Source of the DNA: Sipunculus nudus
Lineage: Eukaryota; Annelida; Sipuncula; Golfingiida; Sipunculidae
Length of the DNA: 64,000 nucleotides
Assembly (NCBI GenBank): GCA_026874595.1
Contig: CM049310.1
Location: forward strand, 14,608,058 to 14,672,057
Reading direction: 5' to 3'
Under the pieces are notes generated by a model. It was not told where the DNA came from, searched no databases, and saw nothing but the letters and a program-made list of their open reading frames with translations. The position numbers and the translations under genes are program-made. Positions 34,885 to 46,778 of the stretch are shown one piece after another. Positions within the stretch are counted from its first letter, which is position 1; every line of letters begins with the position of its first letter.

Positions 34885-37400
34885 CTAATTACAAGAAGCA
34901 GCTTCATATATTTCATTTTCTATCATCAGACAATATGTTTCATCATCAGGCGTTTCCTGTGTTCCTTGGTTCATGATGATCACACGGTCAGGTGCCCTCG
35001 GTGTGGGTGGTGCCTGGTAGACATTTTCCTCAATATCTACTCTCCGGTCCAAGTTGGTCATCTCAATAGCATGGACTCCCTGTCTTGACGACCTAGGTTG
35101 TCCATAAGATAGACATGTAGCTGTCCTCTGTCTTAAATAAAGAAACACCTATTTAGAAAAACAACCTAAATAAACCGGAAAGAAAATGATTGTGATATAG
35201 TTGCTTTAACAAAATCAGACGGAAATATACAAATTGAAATTAATGGAATTTTCGAATCTACGCATACAATAAATTGATTTTTAGCAATCTCACCTTCTAG
35301 TGTAGATAAGTAAACAAATCAAGGGCAATGAAACACAGAAAATGCTAATGCCAATGATAATTCCTGGAATCAGAGTATTTAATTTAACTGTTACAAATAT
35401 TAATAATCATGTTGCAATCAGGATATCTCGAAAGACCTCTTCGGTATTAAATTTTAAGGTTTGAAGTAATATACACGTTGCCATCAGGATATCTCGAAAC
35501 AACACTTTGGTATAAAATTTAAAGGTTTAAAGTATGATAGCTTACATGTTGCCATCAGCATATCTCGAAACACCACATTATACTAATACATTATACACGA
35601 AATTATTCTACATAAAGGTTGGAGCACTAGCAACATAATTTGATGTAGCGTCTAAAACGTCCTCAAAACAAACAGTAAGAAAACGGAAATTATTTTTAAG
35701 CCACAGATTTTACAATATTTCGGTCCGGCATCTTCAATGGTTTACCTTTTCCCAAACGGCTGATTCTGTCTCTCCTATCTGGTCCTCCATGGCTTATTCC
35801 GTCATTACCACTTGTGACAGTATAATTATTTCTCCTTGTAAAGGAAGAATACGTCACCTGACATCCTAAATAAAAGCATCAAATTTCATTATAGTTTGAC
35901 TCATTACACTTTAGTTTTAATAAAATATATTAGCAGTTCCGCCGGATGAAATTTATGATATAGAGCGTTTCCTCATCTTAGTCCAGGACAACTTCAACTA
36001 TTTTAAATATTTTAATTGAAACAAAACGGTTCGTAGACGGTTTTTGGTAGACACGTTAGTCATAGTCTGTTATATTAGTCATTAGTCATATTTGCTGCGA
36101 AGAGTCTGATCACACATAATTATACCATTGATAAAATTCTGCGAGTAGTTAACGTAGACTTCGTTTCTGTTCCACAGTGTGCCTCTGTCCAGAATGCTCT
36201 GAAAGCCTGTCTGGTGATAGGTGGCGCCGGTATCTTCGATAAAATGGCCAAGGGCCGGTACGTCCTTTTACTCAGGGTGCCAGAAAGAACCATATTGTCT
36301 ATTTCAACCATATGTTTATACATCCTTAAGCTTAAATGATGAGAACATAATGTATATAAGCAATTTAGCCAGGATCTAGATTGATACATACAATCTTCCA
36401 GTTTAGTTTCAGAGGGCTATTGATTTGATAAATAATTTTCAGCTGAATTAGCATCTCTGCTGTTCGTTTTCCTTCAGGTAAACTGATATTACAGTAAAGG
36501 TTTTGTTGACGGCAAAGTGTGTTATTATAGTCGCCAGCATAAGGATGCTTATCGTCGTGTCTGTCTGTCTGTCCAATTGTATGCTTGTCAGTTTGTCCAT
36601 CGACTGTCACAGACATGCCGGAAGGCACAGTTTTGTTTTAGTTATCTAAAACAAATATCACAACTTAGGGGGCTCTGTCTGAAAATAGGATCTCGCTCTG
36701 ATTACTTATTTTGTTAAAAAGCTATTAGATTCAAAATATTGATCCTTATATCTCGGTCACTTTTCATGCAAGAGAGGTCTAGTTTCTACCTTTTGATGCT
36801 TAGAACTAGGTTACTTCATCTTGCTCAGTTTGCCCAGAATCGACAATGCTATATTATCGTTTACAGCTGTCTGCTGGGCTATCACGGTAACATCTTGTTA
36901 ACAGGACAATGATTTTCTTTTTGAGGCTTCTCATATTATCAATATAGTAAACACATTAAAATACGAATCTAGACAGAGAAAGGAAGAACCTGTGTACAGG
37001 TAGGGGTTGTTCTTTTTACAGTAATTGTGTTTTAATTAGAATTTATTTTTTCCTGTGGACCTGGCATAGACCCTTACCACGCTGGGCTGACTACGCTATC
37101 ATCTCTTTATATTAAGACATACATTCAGCTTACTGACTCTAATGTATTTTCTCGCCATTAGTATCAACATAACTGACGTTCTAAATAGTTATAATAATTA
37201 AGTAAAACACTTAGGTTAAACATGAGCTAAATCATTAATAGAATACCGCCACTTGTACGCACGCGATATGTTCACTGTAAATAACTGTACAATTTCAATG
37301 TATTTGAATGCTTACCTTCGTGTTTACAGCCATGGTGATTCTGTTTCGATACAACCATACTTGCAATTAGCAGTCCAAAATATAGCATCTTGAAGGGCAT
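34885..37400 (-). CDS. Six-exon gene for a single-pass type I membrane protein with tyrosine-motif tail (orphan receptor-like; possible CUB-like ectodomain)
   Basis: Exons in reading order are 37316-37400, 36392-36603, 36126-36264, 35746-35865, 35294-35363 and 34885-35131. All five introns are GT-AG, the phases match at every junction (1, 0, 1, 1, 2), and the joined frame has 290 codons plus TAG. The ATG at 37400 opens a hydrophobic signal peptide (MPFKMLYFGLLIASMVVS). The ectodomain (about 21-186) has cysteines at 25, 59, 66 and 147 and N-glycosylation sequons at N55, N67, N138 and N159. Residues 187-206 form a membrane helix followed by T-R-R. The 81-residue tail has Y247 (NVYQAP), Y275 (ETYCLM, a YxxM motif that in other proteins binds PI3-kinase SH2 domains) and Y284. 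Residues 29-152 resemble a divergent CUB domain: a C-x-I-x-x-P-x-G start, an NEVYV-to-GCQVTYS end, typical length, and phase-1 introns on both sides. Family is not recognised. A receptor role is inference; an extra unseen exon is possible. Confidence 0.78.
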
Positions 37401-37477
37401 ATCTAAAATGATAAACTTTGTTTCGCTGTGATTAACTTCGCTACCTGTAATACAGAGATTCACAGCCCGTGTCTAGA

Positions 37478-37483
37478 TATATA
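37478..37483 (-). promoter_or_regulatory. Possible TATA box of the membrane-protein gene
   Basis: TATATA lies 78 bases upstream of the predicted ATG at 37400, which would place transcription start near 37450 and leave a short 5' UTR. An AG at 37403-37404 just before the ATG, with a GT near 37443, also allows a very short 5' intron, so the true first exon is uncertain. TATA-like words are common in this AT-rich DNA. Confidence 0.25.
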
Positions 37484-38425
37484 CCGAAAGTGTAATAGAA
37501 GGAAGTATAAATAAAAAATTGGATTCCAAGCAAAATTACTAGGGAGCAGGATGATAATGCTTCTACCTATTATGTGTAATTAGCTCGTGACCCGTCTTAA
37601 TCATCTGACTTGATTCTTGGAAAGCACATCCATGTATTTAAGTACAATTGAATAAGGTGTCACACAAGAGATCGACAATACACTATATACACTCTGAAAC
37701 ATATATGCGATTTTTTTTAATTTTATAAATAATATTCTCATATTTATACTCCTGTTTAATTGATTTTAGACAGCCAGTATCTTTACTTATCATTTACTTA
37801 TAGTTGTGTACAAATGCTATGCTACACCCATATATTGGATTGTGCTTCAAAACAATGCACAACTGCTACCCAAGCAGCTACTCCCAAACAAGTAATATGT
37901 AAAATCATATAACACATCGCGGTCGGTAATTTCAAGAGATTACAGGTGTCATATGGCTCATTATTTTATTTGCAACAGTTCCCTTTCCCTGTACCTGTCA
38001 TATATATCATACTTTAAAGTAAAACTTCTGTTGTATAAAAAACTGTTAAAAGTAGGAAGTAATGATGTAATAAAGGCATTATTTACCTGATTACAATTAA
38101 TTATGACGAGAGTTATACATACAAAGTTAACTAAATAATTAACGTGCTCTTGTTATATGTAATTAATTGGTGATTTATATTCATTATGTGATTCCCTTCC
38201 TCAGTTGGTATCATATTATGTAATTGTTATCTCAAACATATTTGTCCTGACATATACACATATTAACAACAACCGTTCCTAAAGTAACACATGTCCCTCT
38301 CACGACACAGATTATAAAATATATCATAATTACGGTGGAGCCCGCTAAAATTTTCTCCGGATCAACACCACGGAAATGCAAGTTTTTGGTCATGAAGATT
38401 TCTCTGAATGATGCCGAATGTGTCC
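37484..38425. other. No gene seen
   Basis: Upstream flank of the membrane-protein gene. No further exon or transposon end identified. Confidence 0.45.
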
Positions 38426-38429
38426 TAGG

Positions 38430-39737
38430 GCGGACAAATTCCTAACTCAAAGGTTCTGGAAAAAGTGGTGGCTGAACAGAGTTGCAGTTATTTGAAAAAA
38501 TAATGACTTGTTAGAACCATATCAATCTGCATACAGGAAAGGGCACGTACAGAAACAGCCTTAGTACGTATTCAGAAGGATATACCCTGCGCCCTTGGTC
38601 AAAATAAGGCAGTTTTGTTAATCCTGTTAGATCTCTCTGCAGCTTTTGATACAATTGATCATGATTGTATGATAAGAACACTGCAGCAACTTGGATTAAC
38701 AGACACTGTTTTGAAATGGTTTTCGTCATATCTGAGAAATCATTCCCAAATTGTGAAGATAAAGGGCAATAACTCAAGAGCAAAACAATTAAATTGTGGT
38801 ATACCACAAGGCTCAGTCCTTGGACCTATTTTATTGACAATATATACATCATCCCTTGGTTCCCTTCTTCGTCAAAATTCAATCAACTATCATTTTTATG
38901 CAGATGATACACAGTTATATGTAGCATTCAAATCTAGTGAACTTGACAGTACCATTCACCAGATGGAATTTCAACTGTACAAACGTGGATGAGCCAGCAT
39001 CAATTGAAAATGAATGATGAAAAAACAGAAGCCATATTAATTGCACATAAACATTTGTTAAGAGAAATTGGTTTACCCACACTTCACATTGGCTCTCATC
39101 AAATAACACCATCATCGAAAGTAAGAAATATTGGTGTAATTTTTATTCACATGCATCTATTGAAGCCAATGTCATGGCAGTCTGCAAGGCTTCATATATA
39201 AATATTCGTAATATCAGTAAAATTAGAAAGTTTGTGAACAGAGAGTCTTTGGAGCAAATAGTTCATTCTTTTATTACTTCTAAATTAGTTTATTGTAAAG
39301 CACTCTTGTGTGGAACTCCCTCATCATTAACAAATCGACTGCAAAGTATACAGAATGCTGCGGCGAGGATTATAACGGGTGCTTCAAAATCAGATCATAT
39401 TTCACCAATTTTGTATTCTCTGCATTGGCTGCCCATTGTGCAAAGGGTAAAAATCAAAATGTTAATTCTTGTGTATAAGGCAATAAATAATTTAGCTCCT
39501 CTTTACCTGCAAGAGCTTATTCACAGTTATACTCCATTAAGAAGCCTTCGGGCAGCAGCTAAAACCTTACTGGTCGTGCCTTTTAGCAAATCGTCCTGTG
39601 TACAAAATCGGGCATTCAGTGTTGTTGGCCCGAAACTGTGGAATGACCTACCAGATACTCTAAGAGAAGCCACCAGTCTCTCAGAATTTAAAAGTAAATT
39701 AAAAACATATTTTTTCATGGAACATTTTTATGCTTAG
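38430..39737 (+). pseudogene. L2/CR1-like reverse transcriptase, frameshifted
   Basis: The first block (about 38450-38560) shows L-L-E-P-Y-Q-S-A-Y-R-K-G. A frame change leads to 38600-38992: L-I-L-L-D-L-S-A-A-F-D-T-I-D-H (first catalytic Asp), G-I-P-Q-G-S-V-L-G-P, and H-F-Y-A-D-D-T-Q-L-Y (catalytic box). The next segment, 38989-39201, is in another frame, as is 39174-39737, which holds I-Q-N-A-A-A-R-I-I-T-G, L-H-W-L-P-I and F-S-V-V-G-P-K-L-W-N-D-L-P. That is the usual order for L2/CR1-type elements. The endonuclease domain is absent by truncation. Confidence 0.85.
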
Positions 39738-40009
39738 TCATTTTGTACGATATTTTATACTATTGATAGTGAATTTTTTTACATTTTAGTGGAATTATGG
39801 AAGTTTTAACAGATAATTGAACTATTGACTTTTATATGTCTTATATAATACTGTAAGCTTCTGAATGTAATATTTTAGTCAATTGGACTTTAATTTTATA
39901 TTCTTACAATGGTATGTTTAATGATTGCTGATTGTATTCTAGATATGTAATAGTGTTTTAGAGCATGTATCATCATGGATTTTACGCTTTATAAGATAAG
40001 TTATTATTA

Positions 40010-40013
<4 letters not shown>
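38430..40013 (+). mobile_element. 5'-truncated L2/CR1-like non-LTR retrotransposon
   Basis: The reverse transcriptase and following domain are recognisable from about 38430 to 39737, then a 3' UTR of about 270 bases runs into a (TA)n repeat. Several frame changes show that the copy is dead. It is a different family from the copies at 25630 and 58871 (YADD rather than YVDD box, different 3' end). Confidence 0.75.

Positions 40014-40078
<65 letters not shown>
40014..40078. repeat. (TA)n microsatellite at the 3' end of the L2/CR1-like copy
   Basis: About 32 TA units after TTATTATTATTAAT. LINEs of this type often end in short tandem repeats, so part of it may stem from the element's tail. Confidence 0.95.
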
Positions 40079-40079
<1 letters not shown>

Positions 40080-40897
40080 GACCTCGCTACGACGTGTGAG
40101 GATAGAGCTTAATTATATTGCTATAATTATATTCCTACGAACACTGATGAATGTTCAAGACATCATATACGACGTCTTACGATTTCCCTATAATCAATAA
40201 ATAGGAGATTGATTTAACCCATTAAATTTGATGAAATGTCTTAATACTGCCTTTATTCATATCAAAATGCATAAACACAAGCTTTCTGATAACTCATAAT
40301 CCATGAAATATATTTAATATAAAGTTTTAATATTTTACAGTCACACGATTTTATACGTAGCTGGTATTAATTAAAAAAACTGGCATACATGTTCTTTTTT
40401 TTCTTCACCGACCAAAAAGTGGGACCTTCCGTAAACACTTCACAACGCCATCTTGCGAGAGTGTAAAAAGCTGTTTGAACCTTCGACATTTGTTCCGCGG
40501 CAACATGAAAAAGAGAATTATCATGCGCTCCCTGGCTGAGAAAGGTCATTCATAATTATTTTCTTCTGTGTCAATCTTCTAGCTTTTATGTGCCACCTTG
40601 AATGTTTTTCTTTAATTACCTTAGACAGGGATGATCCCCGTGTTGTCTGGTTCCCCTAAGCTGATCTCTCCCCGGGGCCATTTTGATTACAAGCCAGATG
40701 CTAAGGTATGTTTTTTTTTTGTTTTCCAGCCATAGACTTCGAGTATCTTGTAGTTTTACTTATAAAAAAGCCGGATGTATATTTTATTGGATGGAGAATT
40801 TGGAACGTAGTCCTTACCACCATAAATAAAACGCCTTCAGAAAAGTATATATATTTTTACCACAACTGTTATTACTACTACTACTACAAATGATAAT
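40079..40897. other. No gene seen
   Basis: Spacer between the LINE fragment and the BEL/Pao element. It ends in CTACTACTAC and TGATAAT, whose last five bases form the BEL target duplication. Confidence 0.5.
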
Positions 40898-41757
40898 TGT
40901 AGGGGATGACCACATACACACTAATAAAAGCGGAGTGAACGCTCTGACGTTTTATTTTCTTTATTTGCACAATATCGGCTTTAACCATCCAATAGAGTTT
41001 CACTGAAACAGAACAAAAAAAAATAAATATTAAACTTTCTAAAAGATACTATGTAAATATATAAGTAATCTTCCCTGGAAATTGAAATAGCATAAAACTG
41101 ATAATGACAGATACAATGAATAAATATTGATAATTACTGTGACGTTAATCTAACATATTGACCACTGTTATACATGAAACAGTATTAACATACATGTGTC
41201 ACAAATTCAGTGTGTACAAATAAAATGGATATGCCTGAAATATGTTGAGACTGTATTTCTATATTAAGGTACTTCCTCAAGACATTAAGCATATCTTCGC
41301 AGCATATTAAAGTATTCTAAAGTATTCATATAACCCGTCAGGAATTTTTACCTTGTTCATACGACTACACAGGAATGGGCTGGTCATAATATGGAAACGG
41401 GTCAGTTATTCGTGACCTACATTTGCTTTCATAACGAATAATACAATATAAAGAACATTTTGAGTATCGAATTTTCAAATATGACTTATTATAATTTGTT
41501 ACTTACAAAACGCTGCAAAATAGTGCTTATCTGGTCCCCCTACAGACATAAATATCTTCAAATTACGCCTCGTATTTGTCGTAGTTGTCACTATGAACAC
41601 ACGTGTGTCGGTTTTCCACTTAACCTTCACCTTCTTAAAATTCATCAAAAAGGGTATCCTAGTTACGATCTGTTATCCGTGCCCTCCATCAGGAGGCGCC
41701 ATCGGAGGGAAATCATACGATGCAGAACGTATGCAATACCCATGTAACTCCGTTACA
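40898..41757 (-). repeat. BEL/Pao 3' LTR
   Basis: Starts TGTAGGGGATGACC and ends CTCCGTTACA on the plus strand; the inverted TGTA/TACA tips are typical LTR ends. It aligns along its length with 47533-48403. The adjoining internal sequence gives only a short purine stretch (GAGGGA) on the element strand, a weak polypurine tract. Confidence 0.95.
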
Positions 41758-41887
41758 TACCGGTCCCTCAAATATTAATTACATTTGACATTTAAATGTG
41801 ACACCTATAGAAACCCAAGTGCAGTGGTTCTTAAGAAATAATCTTACAAAGTATCCCTTATTTAAAAAATGGATATCAATCAACAAG

Positions 41888-43346
41888 TCAGTATATTTTA
41901 ACACAGTCTCTAGAAAACAGTTTATCCACTGGCCTCGTCAGGATTGTGGACCTCGTTTTTACTTCAATGCACCGAACCAGACCATCATTCCCTGGTAATG
42001 TCTAGTGTACACGACCTAACGGCCAGAGGTTCTTGGCATGTTCTCATCATACAAAATAACAATATCACCTGGTTTCAAATTTCTCTCGGATTTCAACCAC
42101 TTTGAACGAAATTGTGTAGCTGGCAAATATTCGCGTATCCAACGGCGCCAAAACACGTCGGCCAAATACTGCACCTGACGCCATCTTTTGCGGTACATGT
42201 CATCTTTCACGAACAAACCAGGAGGCAGTGACGGACCAGCTCGTAAAAGAGGCAAATGATTTGGTGTTGAAGGCTCCAAATCTGGAGGATTGTTTGATAG
42301 GTTTGTTAGTGGTCTGCTATTGACAATGGATTCCACCAAACACATGAGTGTATTGAGCCCTTCATCATCTAAGGTTTGCTCTTTTACTAATCCGTTCAAC
42401 ACCTTACTGACGGTACGGATTTGGCGTTCCCAAGCTCCCCCAATATGCGAGGCCGCCGGGGGATTGAACACCCACTCTATTTCCTTTTGTTTAAGGAATT
42501 CACTAATTTTCTGCTGGTTCCACTCCAGGATGGCATGCTTCAGCTCTCTGTTGCCCCCAGTAAAACTAGTCCCATTATCTGATCTGATTTGCTTTGGCGG
42601 TTCCCCACGAGATATAAATCTCTGCAGCGCGTTTATCAGTGAGTCAGTGGTCATATCGGCAACTACCTCAATGTGAATGGCACGAAGATTAAGGCAGGTG
42701 AAGAGACAGCCGTACCTTTTTACCGTACTACGGCTTCGTTTTACATAAAATGTCCCGAAACAGTCAACACCTAGGTAAAGGGCGGCTCGTTTGGTGTGAA
42801 TCTCACTGCAGGCAAGCATGCCAACCTCTGTGTCCCTAGACGCGCGTGTCTGCGTTAGTAGCTGAAACAGTGATTGATCACCCGATTGATTACCGTACGC
42901 GCTCCAATGATCCAAAAACGTTCTCTGATCAAAGCTAGAACGTGTTCTCGTCCACAATGACCTAACAAATGATGATAGTGCTGAGCAATCAAATCAGCAA
43001 TGTGATGTGAGTTTGGAACTAAGATTTTCAGCTTTGCGGCTTCAGCAAAAGCAGCAAATGTAAGCCGACTTCCAACACACAGAATAACCTTTGAACCACA
43101 AACTGGTTCCAATCGCAATAATGGGCTCGATTTCTTAAGCTCATTTTTTCCTTTACGGATGGTTTTAATCTCTTCTGGGTATATCTTTTATCTGACAATA
43201 GCTCTTTCTGCTCCTCTCAAAACCTCAATGCGTATCCTGCCTTTGGCTGCTTGGTTTTTACTTTATTGAGCAGGTAGTTCTTGAATTTAATAACCCAGGC
43301 TACTCCTTTCTTTAGCTTGTACCAAGACGAATACCTCTCTAGCAGT
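41888..43346 (-). pseudogene. BEL/Pao integrase with zinc-binding, core and C-terminal domains, frameshifted
   Basis: About 43119-43346 is a broken linker. Segment 42855-43118 carries the H-x-L-x-G-H-x-G-R-E-H zinc-binding region. Segment 42016-42957 holds the core: L-G-V-D-C-F-G (Asp), I-R-S-D-N-G-T-S-F (Asp) and G-G-A-W-E-R (Glu), the D-D-E triad, then the conserved Pao C-terminal region (W-R-R-W-x-R-E-Y-L, L-K-P-G-D-I-V). A frameshift near 42035 and one more near 42000 come before the true end, whose TGA lies at 41888-41890. Confidence 0.9.
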
Positions 43347-43915
43347 TCATCTTTTTTTCGTTTTTACGGCAGCATAGAGATTTGTCTCCCTCCTGACCTC
43401 AACATCACATGTTAGACCACTGCATAGCTTTGCCTTTGCAGGCAATGCTTCGTCTTTCTGCCGCAAGAAATCTGGACCTGACCACCAGCGCTTATTTTGT
43501 ATCAGGTGTAAGTCCGCGCGAGGCATCATCCGCTGCATTCTTACTAGTTTCGAAAAAGCGCCATTGATCAGGAGATGAAGCAGCGTGGATTTGCTACACG
43601 GTTAGCAACAAAGGTGTGAAAGAGTTTCGACTCATTGTGGATAAACTGTAGGACGAGCATACTATCCGTCCAAAATGTTGAATGATCAATCACAACTTCA
43701 AGTTCGTTGCGTAGCAATTGATAAAGCTTCACTTCTTCTACAGCGGCAGACAATAATTCCAGACGAGGGATGGTCATTCTTTTTATGGGAGCTAATTTTA
43801 ATTTTCCCATTATCAAAGTACAGTGGATATGACCATCGCCATCAATCAGTCTCAAATATGAGGAGGCACCAATAGCTGAATTGGAAGCATCAGAAAAATT
43901 ATGCAACTGACTCAC
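43347..43915 (-). pseudogene. BEL/Pao RNase H region, frameshifted
   Basis: Segment 43568-43915 has N-F-S-D-A-S-N (Asp), I-P-R-L-E-L-L-S-A (Glu) and F-W-T-D-S-M-L-V-L (Asp), the D-E-D pattern of RNase H. A frame change near 43570 leads to A-A-D-D-A-S-R-G, the usual end of the domain, and another near 43505 to W-W-S-G-P-D-F-L, the start of the connection to integrase. Confidence 0.88.
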
Positions 43916-45047
43916 TTGGCTTTGGCTTTGGTTCTATGCACCGATCGACTTTAATTTGTTCCAGTTTTGGTAGATCCTGAGACCATTGGAACCATTCACG
44001 AAGTTGCTTGTCCGGAACGGGTTCATCCCAACCCACCTTCTGTCGACACAACTCTTGCAAAATTCTTTTTGCTATCAAAACATACGGACATACCAGTCCT
44101 AACCGGTCATACACTGAACTGAGGACACTGAGAATACCTCTTCGTGTCACTGGTGTCTCCTTTACTTTGATATTGTACCCAAGCATGTCTGTCTGAGCAT
44201 CCCATGCAACACCAAGTGCACGTTCTACAGACAGATTCTGTTTACTCAAATCGAGATCTTTTGCAGCTTTGGATCTCTCAGTGTTTGGGATGTTATTCAT
44301 CACCTCAAGATTATTACTAATCCATTTGGTAATCTTAAATCCACCCATTGCCAAAAGATGAGAAATCTGATTAATGAGTTGCAGGGTCTCCATTGGTGTA
44401 ACTGGTGACTGCAAACAGTCATCAACATTGAAGTTTCTTTTAACCTTTTTCACGATATTGGGTCCGAATGCATGCTCATGATCATCTGCTGTTTGTCGCA
44501 ACGCAAAGCTGGCACAGCTGGGACTCCATATCCCGCCAAAAAGATGAACTGCCATTCTATAGATCTCTGGATGTTTATTGGGATCATCATCTTGCCACCA
44601 CAAAAATCTCAAAACATCTCTGTCTGATGGAGACACTCGCACTTGATGATACATCGCCTCGATGTCTCCCATAATCGCGATGGTTTTTTGGCGAAATCGT
44701 AACAACACCCCAATGAGCCTGTTGGTAAAATCCGGTCCCTGTAATACCTTGTCATTCAAAGCTATATCTCTATATCGTGATGAGCAATCAAAGACAAATC
44801 GGAGTTTGTCAGGTTTATTCGCACTGAAAACTGGATGGTGCGGTAGATACCAGGTTTTACCTTTAGGGCCCTCAAGTTCTTCTATGTGTACTTTCTCTGC
44901 ATAACCTTTTTCTAGGAGTTCGTGAATCCCCAGTTTGATTTGTCGAACATTTGTGGATCTCTCACTAATCTTTTTCCACAATTTTATTGTTTGGTAGACC
45001 AGGGGGGTTCGATTTAAAGGGAATGGCAAATTCATAGTGGCCAACAT
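43899..45047 (-). pseudogene. BEL/Pao reverse transcriptase
   Basis: Open segment of 382 codons. Landmarks in order: L-R-F-V-F-D-C-S, M-G-D-I-E-A-M-Y-H-Q-V (first catalytic Asp), F-G-G-I-W-S-P-S-C-A and N-F-N-V-D-D-C-L-Q-S. The last is the catalytic box with the two aspartates kept, but with N where BEL/Pao enzymes normally have Y. It then runs through L-L-A-M-G-G-F-K-I-T-K-W to the connection with RNase H (L-S-S-V-Y-D-R-L-G-L). The best preserved part of the element. Confidence 0.92.
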
Positions 45048-45462
45048 CTCGTCTCATTGACCTGTTCCATATATCGACTGCTTTCTTGTCATTTATGGAC
45101 ATTTGGAGAGTGTCATCAGCTAAGTATTCTGGATTTTCCAACTCCCAAAACCGCCTCACTTGGTTTTCCAATTGAACATCTGTTGAAATGAAATTACAAA
45201 CAACTTTGCGATGTTTCTCCAGATGAAGAGATCCATTTAGAACCCATCCGAGACATTTTTTCACAGCAAATGGCTCTTTGGGGCCCCCGCGTCTAACCTT
45301 AAGTGGTACCAACGCTTCCGGAACATCCTGTCCAATCAGGATAGTTACTTCGCTTTCTCGGATAGGTGGCATACATGTGTCCGCTAAGGGAGACCAACCC
45401 TGCGTGTCTTCCCGGTTAGCTTGTACCTCCTTTGGCACAGAGAAAATGTCTTTTACAAACAC
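44965..45462 (-). pseudogene. BEL/Pao protease C-terminal part and linker to reverse transcriptase
   Basis: L-I-G-Q-D-V-P-E-A-L and G-W-V-L-N-G are the conserved end of the Pao protease region. They are followed by R-R-F-W-E-L-E, the linker found just before the reverse transcriptase in this superfamily. It lies in a different frame from the preceding protease segment and overlaps the next in another frame, so frameshifts bound it on both sides. Confidence 0.85.
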
Positions 45463-45556
45463 CTACGGTAGATTGAGCAAGTTTGTATCCTCAAGATCGG
45501 ATATCTGAATGATATAACTTGTGCATGAGATTGATCAACTGTTCTTTCAAGGGTTG

Positions 45557-46651
45557 TCAACAATACAAAAGTTTTTTTTTTCCAATGAGACTTAATCGTT
45601 TGCACAGGTTTTCAGAGCAAAATGTGTTTGTAGAGCCACTATCTAATAAGGCGTATGTCTCAACTAATGTGTGTTCAGTGTCAGCTCTTACCTTTACAGG
45701 AACAATGGGCAATACAGTCCTTGAAGTACCGGCCCCATGAAGGATCCGATCATTTGCATTGACATAACCGTTATGCACTAGTTGTGTAACAGTTTCAGTT
45801 TTTGATGGATTTGTATTTGTCGCCGCGTCCACACCTTGATTATCCCGCCTGGGAACAATATGTAAAAACTTTGTATGCTTCTTATTACAGCCTGGTACTG
45901 AAAATGTTCTGGTTAGACGACATTCAGTGGCAAAATGACCAGGGCGTAAACAGTTGTCATAGAGACGTTTCGCTCGTGTGAATCTTAATCGGATTTCTGG
46001 TTTCATGGTTTTAAACTGATCACATCCAAATGAGTGTTTACCTGTACATAGAATACACTTGAACACGATGTCAGATGGCGCACTGCTGCTTGGTTTTGTA
46101 AGAGGTGAATGTTGCTGTACCTGAGCACAATAACTGAAGCTTTTCTTTGCAGAAGCACACCTTTGATCGTATTTGTTCAGATTTGTTTTTCCGGTATCAT
46201 AACAGACTTTGCCGAAAACAGAGTCATTTGCCTCTCTGGCGACTCTCTCTATGAATTCTACTAACTTCTTAATTCCAGGATAATTCATTTCCTTTTCAGG
46301 AATATCTACCACAAACTTTCGCCAAGAGTGTTGAAGATATGGCGGCAATCTCTCAACAATCTTTATCATGCCTCGACGGGTATCTACCTCGACTAATTTG
46401 CCCATCGCTGAAAGCGTTTCAGCGCAGTTGCGTAAGTCGTCTGCAAAGTCTTGAAGGCTTTTACGATCAGTTGCCTTTATGTCATGTCCTTCAGTGACTC
46501 GGTCTACCCATGCCTCTGAAATCACAAAATCGTTTCCGAAGCGCTCTTTCAACAGATGCTTTGCCTTAGCGTATTCCACAGATGGTTCCATGACTAAGCA
46601 GCATTCTAAAACCAGGCGAGCTTTCCCCGTACAATATTGCACCAATCTCAT
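45557..46651 (-). pseudogene. BEL/Pao gag core, zinc-knuckle region and start of protease
   Basis: The 364-codon open segment begins within the Pao gag region (DUF1759 family), with L-K-E-R-F-G near its front. It has C-I-L-C-x5-F-G-C and then Y-D-N-C-L-R-P-G-H-F-A-T-E-C; the usual first knuckle cysteine is a tyrosine here, so CCHC is incomplete. Near its end comes A-L-L-D-S-G-S-T-N-T-F, the D-S-G catalytic motif of the retroviral-type aspartic protease (DUF1758 in Pao). The frame then breaks inside the protease. Confidence 0.88.
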
Positions 46652-46778
46652 TAGTTTGGCGCTATCACCATGTCTTTACCTTCAACTGTGTGTTCAAAGG
46701 CCCTGATAAACAACCAGTACTGCAATGGATCACCATCAAAATGAATATGTTCAGTCTTTGGTAACTGCATAGTGTCCA

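Noticed and set aside
36120-36389. Longest minus-strand open frame around the third exon of the membrane-protein gene
   Set aside because: The spliced gene uses another frame here (36126-36264); that choice keeps phase with both neighbours, while this frame does not.
42290-42676. Plus-strand open frame inside the retroelement
   Set aside because: It lies opposite the conserved integrase core on the other strand and is a shadow of it.
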